Assembly (NCBI GenBank): GCA_003614735.1
Contig: KZ992451.1
Span: 1 to 56,408 of the forward strand
Source of the DNA: Thamnocephalis sphaerospora
Taxonomy: Eukaryota > Zoopagomycota > Zoopagomycetes > Zoopagales > Sigmoideomycetaceae
DNA: 56,408 bases
Direction: 5' to 3'
In this document: piece by piece, positions 1 to 12,760 of the stretch
Position numbering within the stretch: position 1 is the first letter of the stretch
Layout of the letters: the number at the start of each line of letters is the position of its first letter
The notes under the pieces: generated by a model
What the model saw: only the letters and a program-made list of their open reading frames with translations
What the model was told of the DNA's origin: nothing
Databases searched by the model: none
Position numbers and translations under genes: made by a program

Positions 1-2114
<2,114 letters not shown>

Positions 2115-2174
2115 ATTGACGCATAAGCCCCGCTTTCTATTCAATGTACCGCACATAGACGCTACAAAAGTGGC

Positions 2175-4595
2175 TTAGGCGCGCTCGGGAAAGTACTTGT
2201 ACGGGTTCATGATACCGTTTGGATCCACGAGCTGCTTGATCTGCTGCATGAGATTGACCATGGCCGCAGACTTGGAGTAGCCAATATGGTGCGCCTTCAT
2301 CAGGCCCAGGCCGTGCTCGGCCGAAATGGAGCCATTGTGCGATGCTGCGGCGAGAGCACATTTGTCAGTGTTGCATTTCGGCAACGATCGCCAAACGATT
2401 AGTGCTACTCACCGACCCACTCGTACACATACGGCTCAATGGCATCAGTCACGCGCTTGTCGTAGGTCGATGCCGTGATGTTGAGATGAAGGTTGCCTGC
2501 CACAGGTATTAGCGTAGTTAGAGCGCATAGTGCATCACCTCCAGCACACGATCATGCCTACCGTCGCCCATGTGGCCGTAGCCGATCACATCCTTGACCA
2601 GATCGCCCATCAGGCCCATCGACTCTAGACGGCTGCGCATGTCCTCGACCAGCTCGTACAGTTTTGGCACTGGAATGGACACGTCGTACTTGTAGACAGC
2701 GCCTGCCTTGGAGCACGCTTCGGGAATCGACTCGCGCATCGACCACAGCGACTTGATCTGCCCATTGACGCGTTTAGCACTGGGAGCAAAGTTGCTTGTA
2801 GCATATTCTACTTGCCTGTGCCTCGTCCTGCGCCACCACACCATCGGCCACCACTTCGTTCTCCATGAGATGCTCCAGGAATGCGTTCAGTTTCTATGGC
2901 AAACGCTTGTTGGCGCGTGTCGACTTTTGGACATCACAGCTGCCATTCGTTCTCACCGCATCGTCGTGTTCCTTGTTGGAACCGTGCGTCTCCATCAGCA
3001 CATAGAACGGATATGGTGCCGAAAGCGGATCCTGCGCTTTGTTCACCGCGTGTGCGCGAACCAGACCGGCCGCATGACTGTCCCAAAATTCGAATGCTAA
3101 GCACAGCACCCGTCTGTTATTCACCAGCTGCCATCCACCTCTGCCAGTGTAGCCACTCACCGGACAGCACCTCGGAGAGCATGCCCTTGGCGTTGCGGAA
3201 GGTCGCCTGCACCTTCTCAAACGACTCTACGCCTACCATGGCCACGTTGACCGACTATGCACGATAAACGTATTAGCATGCCGCAAAAGCACCACTGGTT
3301 GTATCGCAATGCTACTTGCATTGGGACGCCTGGGCGTCGAAACGGTCACACCGGTGACAAGGCCCAGCGTGCCCTCTGATCCAATAAACAGCTGCTTCAG
3401 ATCGTAGCCTAGATATCCAGTTGAGATGCGCATAAGCAGGTCATCTATCGGAGCAAATACTCTGATCTTACCCGTGTTGTCTTTGCGCAGCGTCGACATG
3501 TTGTCCAGGATAGTGCCATCCGGCAGTACCTATGCTCACCTGTTGACATCATCCGCTGTGTATCGTCGCGTATAGCGCTGCATGCTTACCGCCTCTACTC
3601 CCAGCACAGTGCCGTGAAGCGAGCCATAGCGCAGGAAACGCAGACCACCGGCATTGGCAGCGACATTACCGCCAACGTGACAACTAGAAAGAGTGCACAC
3701 GCATTAGCCAGTCCCACGCAAGGTGGCCGTTTCCCTCGCACTTGCCTTCCTTTAGCGCCCAAGTCGAGCGGCATCATGAAGCCTCGCTCGCCCAAATAAC
3801 CATCCAACACCTCCAGGATGCATCCAGCATCACAGGCAACCACACCTGATGCAAGTATTAGCTTGGCTGGATCACAATGGGCACAGGCGGTTATCTTACC
3901 CGACACATCATCGAACGATCGGACCTGATTCATCAGATTGGTGCTGATGACAATCTCGTCAAAGACCGGCACACCGCCACCTACAAGCCAGCATATGAGC
4001 ACTCAGGCGGCGCTTACAGGCTACTGAGGGCAGCAACAGCCATCTACTCACCGACTAGGCCCGTGTTACCACCCTGCGGCACTACAGCCAGGCTAAGCGA
4101 GCAACATGTGAGCATTCAATGTAGCGTAGCACTCTTGCTCATCCACCCACACCTACCGCTGCTGGTTGCAGTAGGCAAGGAGCTTGGATACCTGGTCCGT
4201 GGTCTTGGGAAGCAGCACGACGGGCGAGCGACCGCGATACTTGCGCATCCAGTCGACATTGTAGGTGAACAGGTCGTCCTCGTTTGTAATGACCGACGTC
4301 GGAGGCAGCACGGAGCGGAAGAACGCCACATCCTCTGCAGACACCTGGAGCAGAGTGTATATACGTTAGCGCAAGACCTCCCGCACTGGCATGCTACCCG
4401 CAACCTAGTGCGCACCTTTTTCAGGTCGGTGCGCCGCTGAATGCTGGGATACTTGTCGCTGGTGTAGGCGACGCTGGCCGTAGACGAAGGGCGTACGGTG
4501 CAGCGTACAGGCTGAAAATAGGCCGTGCCTGTTCGTCCCCATAGGCCGCGTGCAGCAGCGTTTAGTGCGCGGTGGCGTCCAGCAGAGTACAGCAT
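2175..4595 (-). CDS. D2HGDH: D-2-hydroxyglutarate dehydrogenase, mitochondrial, FAD-linked
   Basis: Flavoenzyme oxidising D-2-hydroxyglutarate to 2-oxoglutarate, normally in mitochondria. My model has 14 exons and 1593 coding nt (530 aa), close to the family length. Exons on plus coordinates: 2175-2344, 2413-2496, 2562-2757, 2816-2893, 2957-3096, 3161-3254, 3320-3408, 3472-3529, 3590-3683, 3746-3845, 3900-3980, 4052-4092, 4157-4344, 4416-4595. The FAD-binding loop reads [18 protein letters not shown]. It is followed by [33 protein letters not shown], the metal-binding [13 protein letters not shown] and the C-terminal [10 protein letters not shown]. The Arg-rich, acid-poor N-terminus after Met at 4595 looks like a mitochondrial presequence. 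In-frame upstream ATGs exist but only add a low-complexity leader. Three introns use GC donors. It is divergent from ELP1 with 134 bp between the ATGs. Confidence 0.95.
2758..2815 (-). other. GC-AG intron in D2HGDH (1)
   Basis: The donor reads CAG|GCAAGT and the acceptor GGGCAG. This joins DEAQ to IKSLWSMR in the frame expected from D2HGDH. The nearby GT two bases further in would shift the frame. Confidence 0.88.
3255..3319 (-). other. GC-AG intron in D2HGDH (2)
   Basis: The donor is AAT|GCAAGT, the branch site ATGCTAATAC and the acceptor GCATAG. It joins PRRPN to SVNVAM, the same spacing as in other D2HGDH proteins. The alternative GT donor breaks the frame. Confidence 0.88.
3684..3745 (-). 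other. GC-AG intron in D2HGDH (3)
   Basis: The donor is GGAAG|GCAAGT and the acceptor TTTCTAG. The split codon AG/T makes Ser in the conserved [13 protein letters not shown]. No GT donor gives this frame. Confidence 0.9.
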
Positions 4596-4729
4596 GTTGG
4601 TTGAATGGGAGTGGACAAGTGAGAAGGTGGCGTACGCGTGTACGCGTGAGTGAGTGCGCATCGACCCAAACACGACGCACCACCGTCATTTTTCTTCTTT
4701 GACTAGTCTACAGCGAATCGGCCACTGCG

Positions 4730-7700
4730 ATGCGCAACCTATCTCTGCTGACTGTGAGCGCATGCGAGACAGGCGCCTGCAGCACCACGGGTGCTACGGC
4801 CAGTCGGCTATGCCTGGACACGGTGGACGAGCGTGTCTACGTGGTCGCCTGCGAGGACGACGTGCTTACCGTGTATGCGGTCTCGTCTGCAGCTGAAATG
4901 GTATGCCGACCTCTGGCGATTGGCGGCTGACGGCTGCAGCGCTAACTGCAGCACTCTGGCACAGGCAACAGCAAAGAGGACGGGCCAGCTTGTGACTGAA
5001 TTTCCGGTGGAAGGACCACCTGCGGCGCCAGAGACCACGCATGTCGTCGTGTCGGCGCATTTTCTCGCCGAGAGCAATGCGCTATGCGTAATCCTCTCCA
5101 ACGGCGATATCCACCTGCTGCACAAGCGCGATGATGCTGGAGAGCCATTTGACGTGGAAGTGGTCGGCTGTATCGAGACGGGTATTAACGCGGTTGCCTG
5201 GAGCCCTGATGAAGAGCTGGTGACCATTGTCACGGGTAGGCGGCCAAGCGTTGTTATCGTGCTGTGACCTGGCTAACATACATCTAGGGGTCGATATGCT
5301 CCTGCTGATGACCAGTAGCTTTGAGGTGCTGTCAGAAGAGCCGCTGCATACCAGCGACGAGGGCGCGGGTAGGCTGGCACGTTGGACAAAGGGAATGACC
5401 GGATATTAATGCTACGACGGGCGATCGGATACTGTAGCGGCGGCCGTGAACGTTGGCTGGGGTCGTAAGGAAACGCAGTTTCACGGGTCGGCAGGCAAGC
5501 AGGCAGCACAGGCCAAGCCCGTTGGTCGCGTCAATCTTGCGGCCGACGACGACAAGGCGGCGTACCTTAGCTGGCGCGGCGATGGCAAATTCTTTGCTTG
5601 CTCTGCCGTGGACCCTAACCGAGGTAGAATATGCATGCGATGACCGAACTAGCCCGATGGCTAACCCTACCGTGCCATGTGCGTAGACTGCCGAGTGGTT
5701 CGCTTCTTTAGTCGCGAAGCTGTTTTGCAAAACACAGGCGAGCCGGTGGATGCACTTGGATCGTGTCTGTGCTGGCGGTGAGCAGGCCACAAAGGTGTAT
5801 ATTATGTCGCGGTTGCTGATGCGCTGCTATTTGCTAGGCCATCGGGCAACTGGATTGTGACTGCGCAGCGGCAGCCGCACCGACGTGTGATTTTGTTATT
5901 TGAACGAAATGGTTTGCTGCGTGGTGAATTTACGCTACACGACCCAGAGGCAACGGTACGTGATGTAGATGTGATTTGCGACACTGCTGCGACAACAGAC
6001 AAAGTTGACGCGCTGCCATTGTCGACAGGTGAAGCGTGTGCAATGGAACGCAGACTCGACGATCCTGGCCGTATGGCTCACCAAGCCTGGTCAACCTGAT
6101 GGTGGGTGGATATTGCGCGAAAACAAGTGGCAGCTACATTATACTAAGCTGCTGCGGCGCTGCAACTAGCCGTGCAGCTGTGGACGACAAGCAACTACAA
6201 GTGGTCACTGAAGCAGACCATCTACGCGGCCGAACAGAATGTCACGTTGGTTGATCTACACTGGGATGTGGAGCAGCCGCTCATTCTTCATCTGCTTACG
6301 TCTGGTAAGAATGACGCGTAATGGGTGCTGTGGCGCTGGATCATGCAAACGCTAACGTGCCATGCAATAGACGGTCAATATCATCGCTACCGGTATGCAT
6401 GGGACATTTCAACAAGCGGTGCACGCCAAGCATCCAATGCAGCTCTGTTGGCCATGATCGATGGACGTATCCTTGTGTCGTTTATGTGGATGATACGGTA
6501 TCCGACGTTACATGTTAAATCCTTGACACTGGCGTATAGCGGAGCTGCTGGTGACGCCGTTTAGGTATGCCAATGTGCCGCCGCCTTTGTCGGCTCAGCA
6601 GGTGAACGTTGGCCGCAGCATCGACTGTGTGGCGTTTTCCGATCCACGCGACGGCAACGACGTAGCCATTGTGTGCAGGGGCATGGTGACCTTTTACAAC
6701 TTTGCCAGCAATGCGCGCGCTACACCCAGGCTGCTTGGCACGATCAGGTGGGTGTCACTGCACTGAACAACGGCTGAGCATCCATGTTGGCTGATATTAT
6801 TGGCACCTCGTGTAGTCTGCCTGATGTGTGCATTCCACGTCATCTCTGCTGGATCAAGGAGCGCAACGAGCTGTTCTTGGTCGAGTACGATGCGCAGACA
6901 GGAAAGGACAGCCTAGTTCGACTGGCCATCCGCCACAAAGACGACACGATGTTGCTCGATGATATTGCGCGTGTGCAGCTGCCACAACACGCCCTTCGAC
7001 TGCATTATGATAGTGACCTGGATTTTGTTTTGCTGGAGGATGACCTTGGCAGCGTGTACAACACGGCGGAAGGTATGTGCTGTGGTGTCAACGAGGGGAT
7101 GTAGACGCTGGCGTTACTGATGGAGTGGGAGCAGTCATGAAGGACCCGCAGCAGGCGCCGATCCTTGCCAAGCTGCCTGAACCATGCCCATGGATCAGTC
7201 TGAGTGGTGTTTTATACGTAGACGGTAGCGAAAATAGGCTGGTGAGCACGAAATTTGGCGATCCAGCCCAGTGTTTTCGGCAAAAGTATTTACATTGTTG
7301 CTAGCCTGGACTGCCTGTGGCGTTGAGTGAGTCGGGCAAGCTCTATGTGGACGGCACGCTGGTCTCTGCCGAGTGCACGTCGTTCTTTGTGCACAGCGGG
7401 TTTATTCTCTTTACTACATTCAAGCACGTCCTCCGTCTGATTCCCACCACGGGCAGTGCAGAAGGTGGATGCAAAAGCTGTACCATACGCAAGCCATAGG
7501 CTAGCTGACGCATTGTGCGACAGATATTCTTGCTCTGGCCAAGCAGGGCGGCCAGGAGGTCGAGCAGGCACGCCGTGTGGAGCGTGGTGCACGCATTATC
7601 ACGGCAGTGCAGCGCGGCGTGTCGGTAGTGCTACAGGTATGGATGGCATAACGACGGCATCTAGCACTCTGCTAACGCTTTTGCCTACGGCGATGCAGAT

Positions 7701-10581
7701 GCCGCGCGGCAATCTGGAGACCATTAGCCCACGCATCATGGTTCTCCATTCGGTTGCCGATGATCTTGATCGGTAGGCTACATTGCAGCCAGCGGTCTGT
7801 ACGCAGCTCACCATTCATCACGGTGGTCGTTTAGGTTCGATTTTCGCAGTGCATTCCTGGCCTGCCGGAGACACCGTGTCGATACAAATGTCATTCACCG
7901 GTACTTTTCCGGCACATTCGTAAAGCACATTCCGCAGTTCCTGGAACAGCTGTGCGAGATCGACTACATCAACCTATTCATCTCGAATCTGCAGTGAGTA
8001 GCACGCACTGCACTGGCCGCTGACACTGCAGTCTGGCTGACCGCGCGATTCAGAGAGCATTCGGCGGATTCTATCACGCGTACATCGGGTCATAACGAGG
8101 CAGAGGCGCAGTAAGTAGCCATGTTTGCGTTAGATGCGTGGTGTCACTCACGCGCCCGTGAATGAAGGAACGCATCGGGCAACATTGTCAACGACATTTG
8201 CGCCGCAATCATCGACGAGCTGGCCGGCAAGGACGAGCGGCGGTATGTGCGGGTGTATTTGAACGCTTGATAGCAGCAGCTGATCGCTTTTACCCAGCTA
8301 TACGCAGCCAATCCTCATCGCACATATCCGCAAGCAGCCGACGGACATTGTCGGTGCGCTTGCATTCGTCCGTCATCTGCGAGGTGGGCGGCAACACGTC
8401 CGGATGTTTTATCGCATAACCTGTTGTCCTCACCGTTTTCCGCTTACAGAGCAGGGTATTGGCCACGCAGCGCTCAGCGATGCCATCAAGTTTATCTGTG
8501 TTATGGTCGACGTCAACCGTCTTTACAAGGAGGCGCTCGGCATGTACGACTTTGATCTTGTGTTGATGGTGGTGCAAAACTCGCACCTGGTAAGGATACA
8601 GACAGGCGAACGCAATCGCGAGGCAAGCGTGGTGCTCACACCAAGGGCAGGATCCACGCGAACATATCCCCTTCCTCAACGAGCTCAAGGCGCTGGAGCC
8701 CTGGTACCGTCGTTTCCGCATTGATGACTCGCTAGGCCGTCACCTTCATGCCATGAAGAGCCTTCTCCAGGCTGGTATGTATATGCGCCAATACAGCGCA
8801 GCATATTTCTCCGCTGATAATCAACATCCTCGTATAGGCGACAAGTATACTGAGGAACTGGTGCAGTACATTGGCAAACACCAGCTGTTTGCCGAGGCCT
8901 GCGATCTGATGAGCGGTGACACGGCCAAATTGCAGGTAAGCCATGGCAGAAAAAGCGAATGATACGTGCAGAGATTATTGACATGTCCATGGCCGTAGAT
9001 GGTGCATGCTGTCCACGCCGATTTCCTTCTCAGTCAGGATGACTACAAGCGTGCAGCTCATGGTAGGTCAATGCGCTGCTGTATATCTGTTGTGACCTTG
9101 CCTGGTTATATGTGACGGTGGCTAATGGACATGTGAACGGCACTGTAGCATATGTACTTGCCGGCAAGAACGACGATGCAGTAGAGGCATTCCTGCAAGC
9201 TGGTCTGTGGCGCGAGATGTTTGCACTGGCTCCGCAGGAATGCGCCCGTCTGGTTGAACTGGCACGACGCGTGTGCGGTAAGTGTCTAGGCTACACTGTT
9301 GCAGCTCTCCATTTACTGATTTGCCGGCCTGAATGACAGTGGTGTTGGAGGACAAGCGGTCATATGTAGATGCAGCTACCATCACCATCGACTATCTAAA
9401 GGTGCATGTTTAGTGCAAAGCAGCCTTACAGACTATCATTGCGTTGCTCACAGTGTAATCTATGCAGGATACAGAGACTGCTGTGGATCTGCTTTTGCGA
9501 GGCAGCAAATGGATTGAAGCTGGTCGCACGGTACGTAGACTGTGTCTGTGACCATATCCGTGTATTTTGCTAAACAGTGCAGCTGTAGGCGCGACTTCAC
9601 AGCCGCGACGATCTGGTGGAGACAGCTGTACTGGAGAGTCTGAGTGAAGGTGGGGCCTGGATGCAGTGACATGTATTTGCTGCCCACTGACTAGCGGCCA
9701 ATTGCGCCTAGGCGTAAGCCGCTTTGATGAGGACATGGAGCTACTGCTGGCACAGCTTGACAAGCAGTTCCCGCGCTTGTTGGAAGTGCGCAAGGAGAAA
9801 GCACGCGCCCAGGGTAAGCGCCATCGATGACTGCCAACTACACAGTGGCCACTTGCATTGCTGACACAGCCACGTATCCCTTCTGCAGCATACATGGGGC
9901 CAGAGGTTGACCAGCACCTGCTGGATGATGTCGAGATTCAGAGCGCCAGCACGGCCATGACCAGCCAGTTTTCGCGGTTCACGCCAGTTACCTTGGGTAC
10001 AACAAGGTAAGCTGGGTGTACTGTGGCCACGACTGTGCAGTCCACTCACGACAAATGAATCAAGGACCGGCCGAACTCACAAGTCGAGCCGGAGCAAGCG
10101 GCGCGAAGAGCGCAAAAAGCTGCGCGGAAAGAAGGGCAGCGTCTACGAGGAGCACTATCTGGTGGATTCGCTCCGCAAACTGCAAAGCCGTGTCGTGGCC
10201 ATGAAAGGTATCTTGCATACACCCGCAAACCAGTTCCTGCTGCATCGCTGCTTATCGTGACACTATGTAGACGAGGTTGAGTATCTGGCATCCAGCCTGA
10301 TCATTTACCAGCAGCCTGCTGCCGCCAAACGCGTGAGCACCGCCTTTAGCTCGCTGTTGGAACGAGTAGCCGATGCGGAACTAAACGCAGCCATCGTCGA
10401 TGATGTGATATTGCCGGTAGGACACAGCTCTGTTGCGCAATACATGATGAGTACACGCTGACACTAGCCGTGATTTCCGTGTCACCAGCAGGAGGCGCCT
10501 GAAGAGGACGCGCAGCAACCTCGCCCGGCTGGAAAGAACAGCGACAAGGCCAAGTATGCTTGGGATTTTATTCCCATCTAA
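4730..10581 (+). CDS. ELP1: Elongator complex subunit 1 (Elp1/IKAP/Iki3)
   Basis: Scaffold of Elongator, which adds the carboxymethyl-type modification to wobble U34 of tRNAs in the cytoplasm. The gene is broken into many exons. The outer limits are the ATG of MRNLSLLTVSACE and the stop after KYAWDFIPI. Diagnostic stretches are MLLLMTSSFEVLSEEPLHTS, VNVGWGRKETQFHGSAGKQA, LSWRGDGKFFACSAVDP and ILVSFMWMIRYP in the WD40 part, then the helical TPR-like part (DLSFNELKALEPWYRRFRID-like segments near 8690-8730). A very basic stretch near 10090-10140 (SKRREERKKLRGKKGS) matches the tRNA-binding basic region of Elp1. Not every exon edge was resolved. The stop lies 11 nt from the RIT1 stop on the other strand. 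Confidence 0.92.
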
Positions 10582-10592
10582 AATGATTGGCG

Positions 10593-12674
10593 CTACATGT
10601 GTGATGGACTAAGAAATACCGAGTTGACTTTGTTGATGGTTGCGCGCGATGGCGACGCCTGATGGTGCAGTAGTAAAGCCGATCATTAGCATTTGCGATG
10701 GACCTTGATTCCATGCATATCATTACCTGAGGACGATACTGAGCAATGTAGAGTAACCGATGTTGTATGGTCGTCTTGTCGATGTCTATCACAAGGGTAA
10801 GGCTCAATATCAGCACACGTGGCGTACATCTTGGCCCACGTGTACACAATTGCGCTTACCAGCAGCATGGGCAGGAGCGCAGTCTGATGGCGCCAGATCA
10901 TTGCTTATTGCACCAGTTGCACCATCCAAATGTCTGACGAGTAGTGCCAATGCAACGCCTACGGAGCGATCCTGGCCTGGTCACGCTACATTAGCCATCG
11001 CTACTGGCGATGCAGCTGGCAGCCAAGCATGTACCTTTTGCACAGTGAACGAGAATCCGCTTGTGCTCGCGCATGGGCGCCTCAGCAAACTGCAGTGCGA
11101 GCGGAAGAGTTGCCAGCAAGCGGTTCTGGCCCTTTTTGCCCTCTGGAATGTTGAGAAATAGATATCGCCCACGGAGTTTCTCGTCACGATTCGCCTCGTA
11201 CTCGAGCTCGCAGCAATTGATGATTACGTCAAAGTTGTCCCAGCATTCCGGTGGCCGACCTGAGGAGCGGGCGATGTTAGCAAGTATGCCACCGTAAAGT
11301 CTTTTAGTGCGGCACACTTGCCACTTCGCCGACCACCGATGGCCACGTTGGTATCGCCGATGAAATTGTACAAAGAGTGCGAAGATAGCCTGGTGCCGTC
11401 GGTGTCTTCGTCTCCAGTAGTGCGTAAGCGCACTGCATCGGCCACCAACCGAGCGCAATCACTTTCCGAGGCCGTCAAAAGTGCACTGTAATGTTGCCAA
11501 AACAGGTCCGCAGTGAGTCCCTGTTGCATTACAATAGCCATACCATCAGCTTTCTGTAGTATATGTCAATAGTACGTCGCAAACGCACACCTACCCGAGA
11601 CCATGCTTCGGCATCGTCGGCTGCACCTTGAATATACATGTAGCCAGTCGTTCTAGCTGTCACGCCGCCTGCCACTGCCTCAGATGCAGTCACGCATATC
11701 ACCGGGATAAAGGGCGCATCATCGTAGGTGGGTGGATTGTCGATAAAGAGCCGCGATGCTGGTGTCAGCCAAATAGGCCGCAATGGCTTTTGAAGTAGTC
11801 TACGTAGCCGGTCCATTTCCACGCCAGCACGCTACATCCGCGTCTAAGCTGTATCCGTGACGGCATACTTTCTATGCAGGCAACGCTTACTTGCAGCTTT
11901 TGCACAAACGACGGCACCCGTGCGCTTATCTGCTCATGTTCTGAGCGGGATACCATTGATGGAAGGGTGTGCAGCGCACAGTGCTCAGCCAGCGTTGCAT
12001 CCGCCTCACCGTCTCTGTTGTCCTTCTTTAGCCGATCGGCAAATACCGCCTGGTTGAGTGTAGCGCACCATATGGGCACTGTTTTGGACAGCGCATCCGG
12101 CATGCGCTTTCCGCCACGCGTCGAATCGACCACAAGACAGCTGCATTCACGTTAGCTTATGCCAGTGTGTTCCTCGTTCATTTGCCGGCTGCTTACCCGC
12201 CACGCTCACAAATCAGCGGTAGAATATGTAGGTTGGCACGTCGTAGCGAAAAGCACCACTCGCCATGATGCCCATCCGTCGACTTGAAGTATGCTTTGGC
12301 GGCCACCTGAACGACACGCGGCATGAACAATCGCCGTCACAGCTATAGAATACGCTGCCGTTACCTTTGCTGGGGGTGTGTACCACGAACCGCACCGTTC
12401 ATTTGCTAGTCCAGTTGTAACAACATTCTATGAGCATCTGTCTGATAGGCCAGCTTGCGTATCATGGCTCACCAATAACGGGCAGCGCTGGAAAGAGATC
12501 AGCGAGCTCGGCGACAAAAGACGCGTCGCCTGCTATGGAGTGCAGTCGGTGGTAGCTAAGAGGCCAGCCAACTCGTCAGCCACCTTGTCCGCCCGCAGTC
12601 TGCCCCATCACGTACACTGAACGCGACGCCTTGCGGATATCGGCGGTGACCTGCGCCAACGTTGGCGCCTGCAT
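10593..12674 (-). CDS. RIT1: Initiator tRNA A64 2'-O-ribosylphosphate transferase Rit1
   Basis: Adds a ribosyl-phosphate to A64 of initiator tRNA-Met so that it is kept out of elongation (known for yeast Rit1). The start is MQAPTLAQVTADIRKASR at 12674. The N-terminal domain has SVYHRLHSIAGDASFVAEL, NERCGSWYTPP, AYFKSTDGHHGEWCFSLRR and the hallmark VDSTRGGKRMPDALSKTVPI. The middle has KPLRPIWLTPASRLF. The C-terminal domain has FLNIPEGKKGQNRLL, then HCAKGQDRSVGVALALL, and ends QASPSRATINKVNSVFL. The CX5R loop is split by the intron 10977-11034. The stop is 11 nt from that of ELP1, and the start is 86 bp from divergent TFC1. Confidence 0.92.
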
Positions 12675-12760
12675 GTTGAATGCTAGCGTATTTGCTGTGA
12701 ATTAAAAGAAAACAAATTGCATGGCAACGTGCGCCCGCGTTGTTTCTGCCGTTTCCTGCT

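Noticed and set aside
7830-7850. GGTTCGATT, a T-loop-like sequence
   Set aside because: It lies within ELP1 and has no acceptor or anticodon stem around it, so no tRNA.
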